From Phenylobacterium sp. (GTDB taxonomy: Bacteria; Pseudomonadota; Alphaproteobacteria; Caulobacterales; Caulobacteraceae), in assembly GCF_024508875.1 (NCBI RefSeq), contig NZ_JANINU010000097.1:1-42383 (forward strand): a stretch of 42,383 bases of DNA, written 5' to 3'. Of the stretch, positions 41,386 to 42,383 are shown piece after piece. The position numbers and the translations under genes were made by a program. The notes beneath the pieces were generated by a model, which saw nothing but the letters and a program-made list of their open reading frames with translations, did not search any database and had not been told where the DNA came from. Numbering within the stretch: position 1 is the stretch's first letter; each line of letters begins with the position of its first letter.

Positions 41386-42383
41386 GCCGCGCTCCGGCCC
41401 TTGCGGCTGTCGCGCTCGTTCATGAAGGCGGGCAACCAGGCGGCCGGCTCGTCGCCGACCTGTTCGCGCAGGGCGTCGAGGCGGCGCACGGCGCGCTCGG
41501 TGCCGGCGAGGACGGCCAGTTCGCCCGAGAGGCCGGCCAGGTCGAGACGCGCCACCACGCTGTGGTCGCCGCGCTTGATCAGGAAGCAGCGCGAGGTGTC
41601 GGGCAGGGACCGGACCAGCTCGAACTCATGCTCGGTCAGGCCGAAGCCGTCGATGTAGTCGGCCGGCTTGGCGCGCGCGTTGGGGAAGAAGATCTGGGTC
41701 GCAGCCTGCTCGATGATCGCCGAGGCGATGCGGCTGTCCAGCGCGTCCGAGGCCGACTGGGTGCAGAAGCCGACCAGGCCGTTGCGCTTCCGGATGGTCT
41801 TTTCCCAGTCCTTGATGCGGCGGACGAAGACCGGGTCGTCCAGGACCTTCCAACCCTCGTCGACGATGAACATGGCCGGGTTGCCGTCCAGGCGCTGCTC
41901 CAGCCGGTGGAACAGGTACATCATCGCTGGAATGCGGATCGCGGGCGCGTCCAGGACCTTGGTCATGTCGAAGCCCAGGATGCGGGTCTCGATGTCCAGC
42001 AGGTCGTCGGCGTTGTCGAACAGCCAGGCGTGGTCGCCGCCCTCGCACCAGGCCGACAGGCGCGAGGCCAGGTCGCCGGCGTGCGGGCGCCGCGCGCCGC
42101 GGAACAGCTCGCGCAGGTAGCGCAGACGGCGGTGGCCGGGAGGTTGGGCGAAGTTGGCGTCGATCGCGTCGGCGATCATCGCCCGGTCCTCGGAGTCCAG
42201 CGTCTCGCCCTCGGTGGTGAGAAGCTGGGCCACCCAGTCGGCTAGGAAGGCGCGGTTGCCCGGCGTGTCGGGCAGGGCGAGCGGGTTGAAGCCCGTCGGC
42301 TCCCCCGGCGAGATCACGTCGTAGCGGCCGCCGATGGCGCGGATGAACGGCTCGGCGCCGCGGTCCTTGTCGAAATAGGCGAT
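41382..42383 (-). CDS. virB4: VirB4-type T4SS ATPase, C-terminal part (cut by window edge)
   Basis: The last 333 residues of a VirB4/CagE ATPase; the N-terminus and Walker A lie beyond the right edge. The reading frame is open to base 42383, starting AYFDKDRGAEPFIRAIGGRY, a strong VirB4 match. Downstream are FNPLALPDTPGNRAFLADW, Walker B MFIVDEGWKVLDDP, the conserved KTIRKRNGLVGFCTQSASDAL and QIFFPNARA. A shorter in-frame start at 42317 is not the true one. VirB4 powers pilus assembly and substrate movement at the inner membrane. It is the first T4SS gene seen in transcription order. Confidence 0.93.
   Translation of the reverse strand: MAYFDKDRGAEPFIRAIGGRYDVISPGEPTGFNPLALPDTPGNRAFLADWVAQLLTTEGETLDSEDRAMIADAIDANFAQPPGHRRLRYLRELFRGARRPHAGDLASRLSAWCEGGDHAWLFDNADDLLDIETRILGFDMTKVLDAPAIRIPAMMYLFHRLEQRLDGNPAMFIVDEGWKVLDDPVFVRRIKDWEKTIRKRNGLVGFCTQSASDALDSRIASAIIEQAATQIFFPNARAKPADYIDGFGLTEHEFELVRSLPDTSRCFLIKRGDHSVVARLDLAGLSGELAVLAGTERAVRRLDALREQVGDEPAAWLPAFMNERDSRKGRSAA

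Overview
The window is high-GC (roughly two-thirds G+C by eye), densely coding, alphaproteobacterial-looking DNA. Gene content (PEPxxWA-CTERM substrate with exosortase, EpsD/EpsI proteins, virB-type secretion genes, PilZ protein) suggests a Caulobacteraceae-like genome such as Phenylobacterium or Caulobacter. That placement is an inference from gene content, not a measured phylogeny. No rRNA, convincing tRNA, CRISPR array, transposase or integrase was found, and no stretch over 300 bases lacks a gene.

Positions 1-28.4 kb plus the flippase to 29.8 kb form one large extracellular-polysaccharide locus. It starts with the tail of rfbA (dTDP-rhamnose precursor), a PEPxxWA-CTERM surface protein and an EpsD-type lipoprotein. 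An AAA ATPase, a membrane-anchored EEP-family phosphatase/nuclease, two left-handed-beta-helix acyltransferases and an asparagine-synthase-type amidotransferase follow. The assembly and export machinery comes next: two copies of a Wzz-like chain-length protein plus CpsD-like partner (8.05-10.1 kb and 15.2-17.2 kb), an O-antigen polymerase/ligase (Wzy-type), an Alg14/Alg13-like glycosyltransferase, an outer-membrane beta-barrel protein, a Wza-type export protein, an exosortase with EpsI, a family 2 glycosyltransferase and an acyltransferase-3 protein.

The most distinctive part is 21.2-28.3 kb: acyl carrier protein, FkbH-like HAD-IIIC enzyme, SAM methyltransferase, MBOAT acyltransferase, a membrane-anchored SGNH/DltD-like protein, a VOC-fold protein and a glycosyltransferase, nearly all tightly spaced or overlapping. 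By analogy with DltA-DltC-DltB-DltD of teichoic-acid D-alanylation, I propose that it loads a glyceryl (or related) acyl group on the carrier protein and passes it across the membrane onto the exopolysaccharide. This is inference.

From 30.0 to 33.6 kb lie two RTX (calcium-binding, type I-secreted) proteins. One has a parallel-beta-helix N-terminus like polysaccharide lyases and epimerases. A small membrane-anchored protein sits between them. From 33.7 to 37.0 kb is a DUF1800 lipoprotein/DUF1501 Tat-exported pair, and then a PilZ protein. From 37.4 kb to the right edge, on the minus strand, is a type IV secretion operon in transcription order virB4 (cut by the window edge), virB6, virB9, virB10, virB11, each overlapping the next by four bases.
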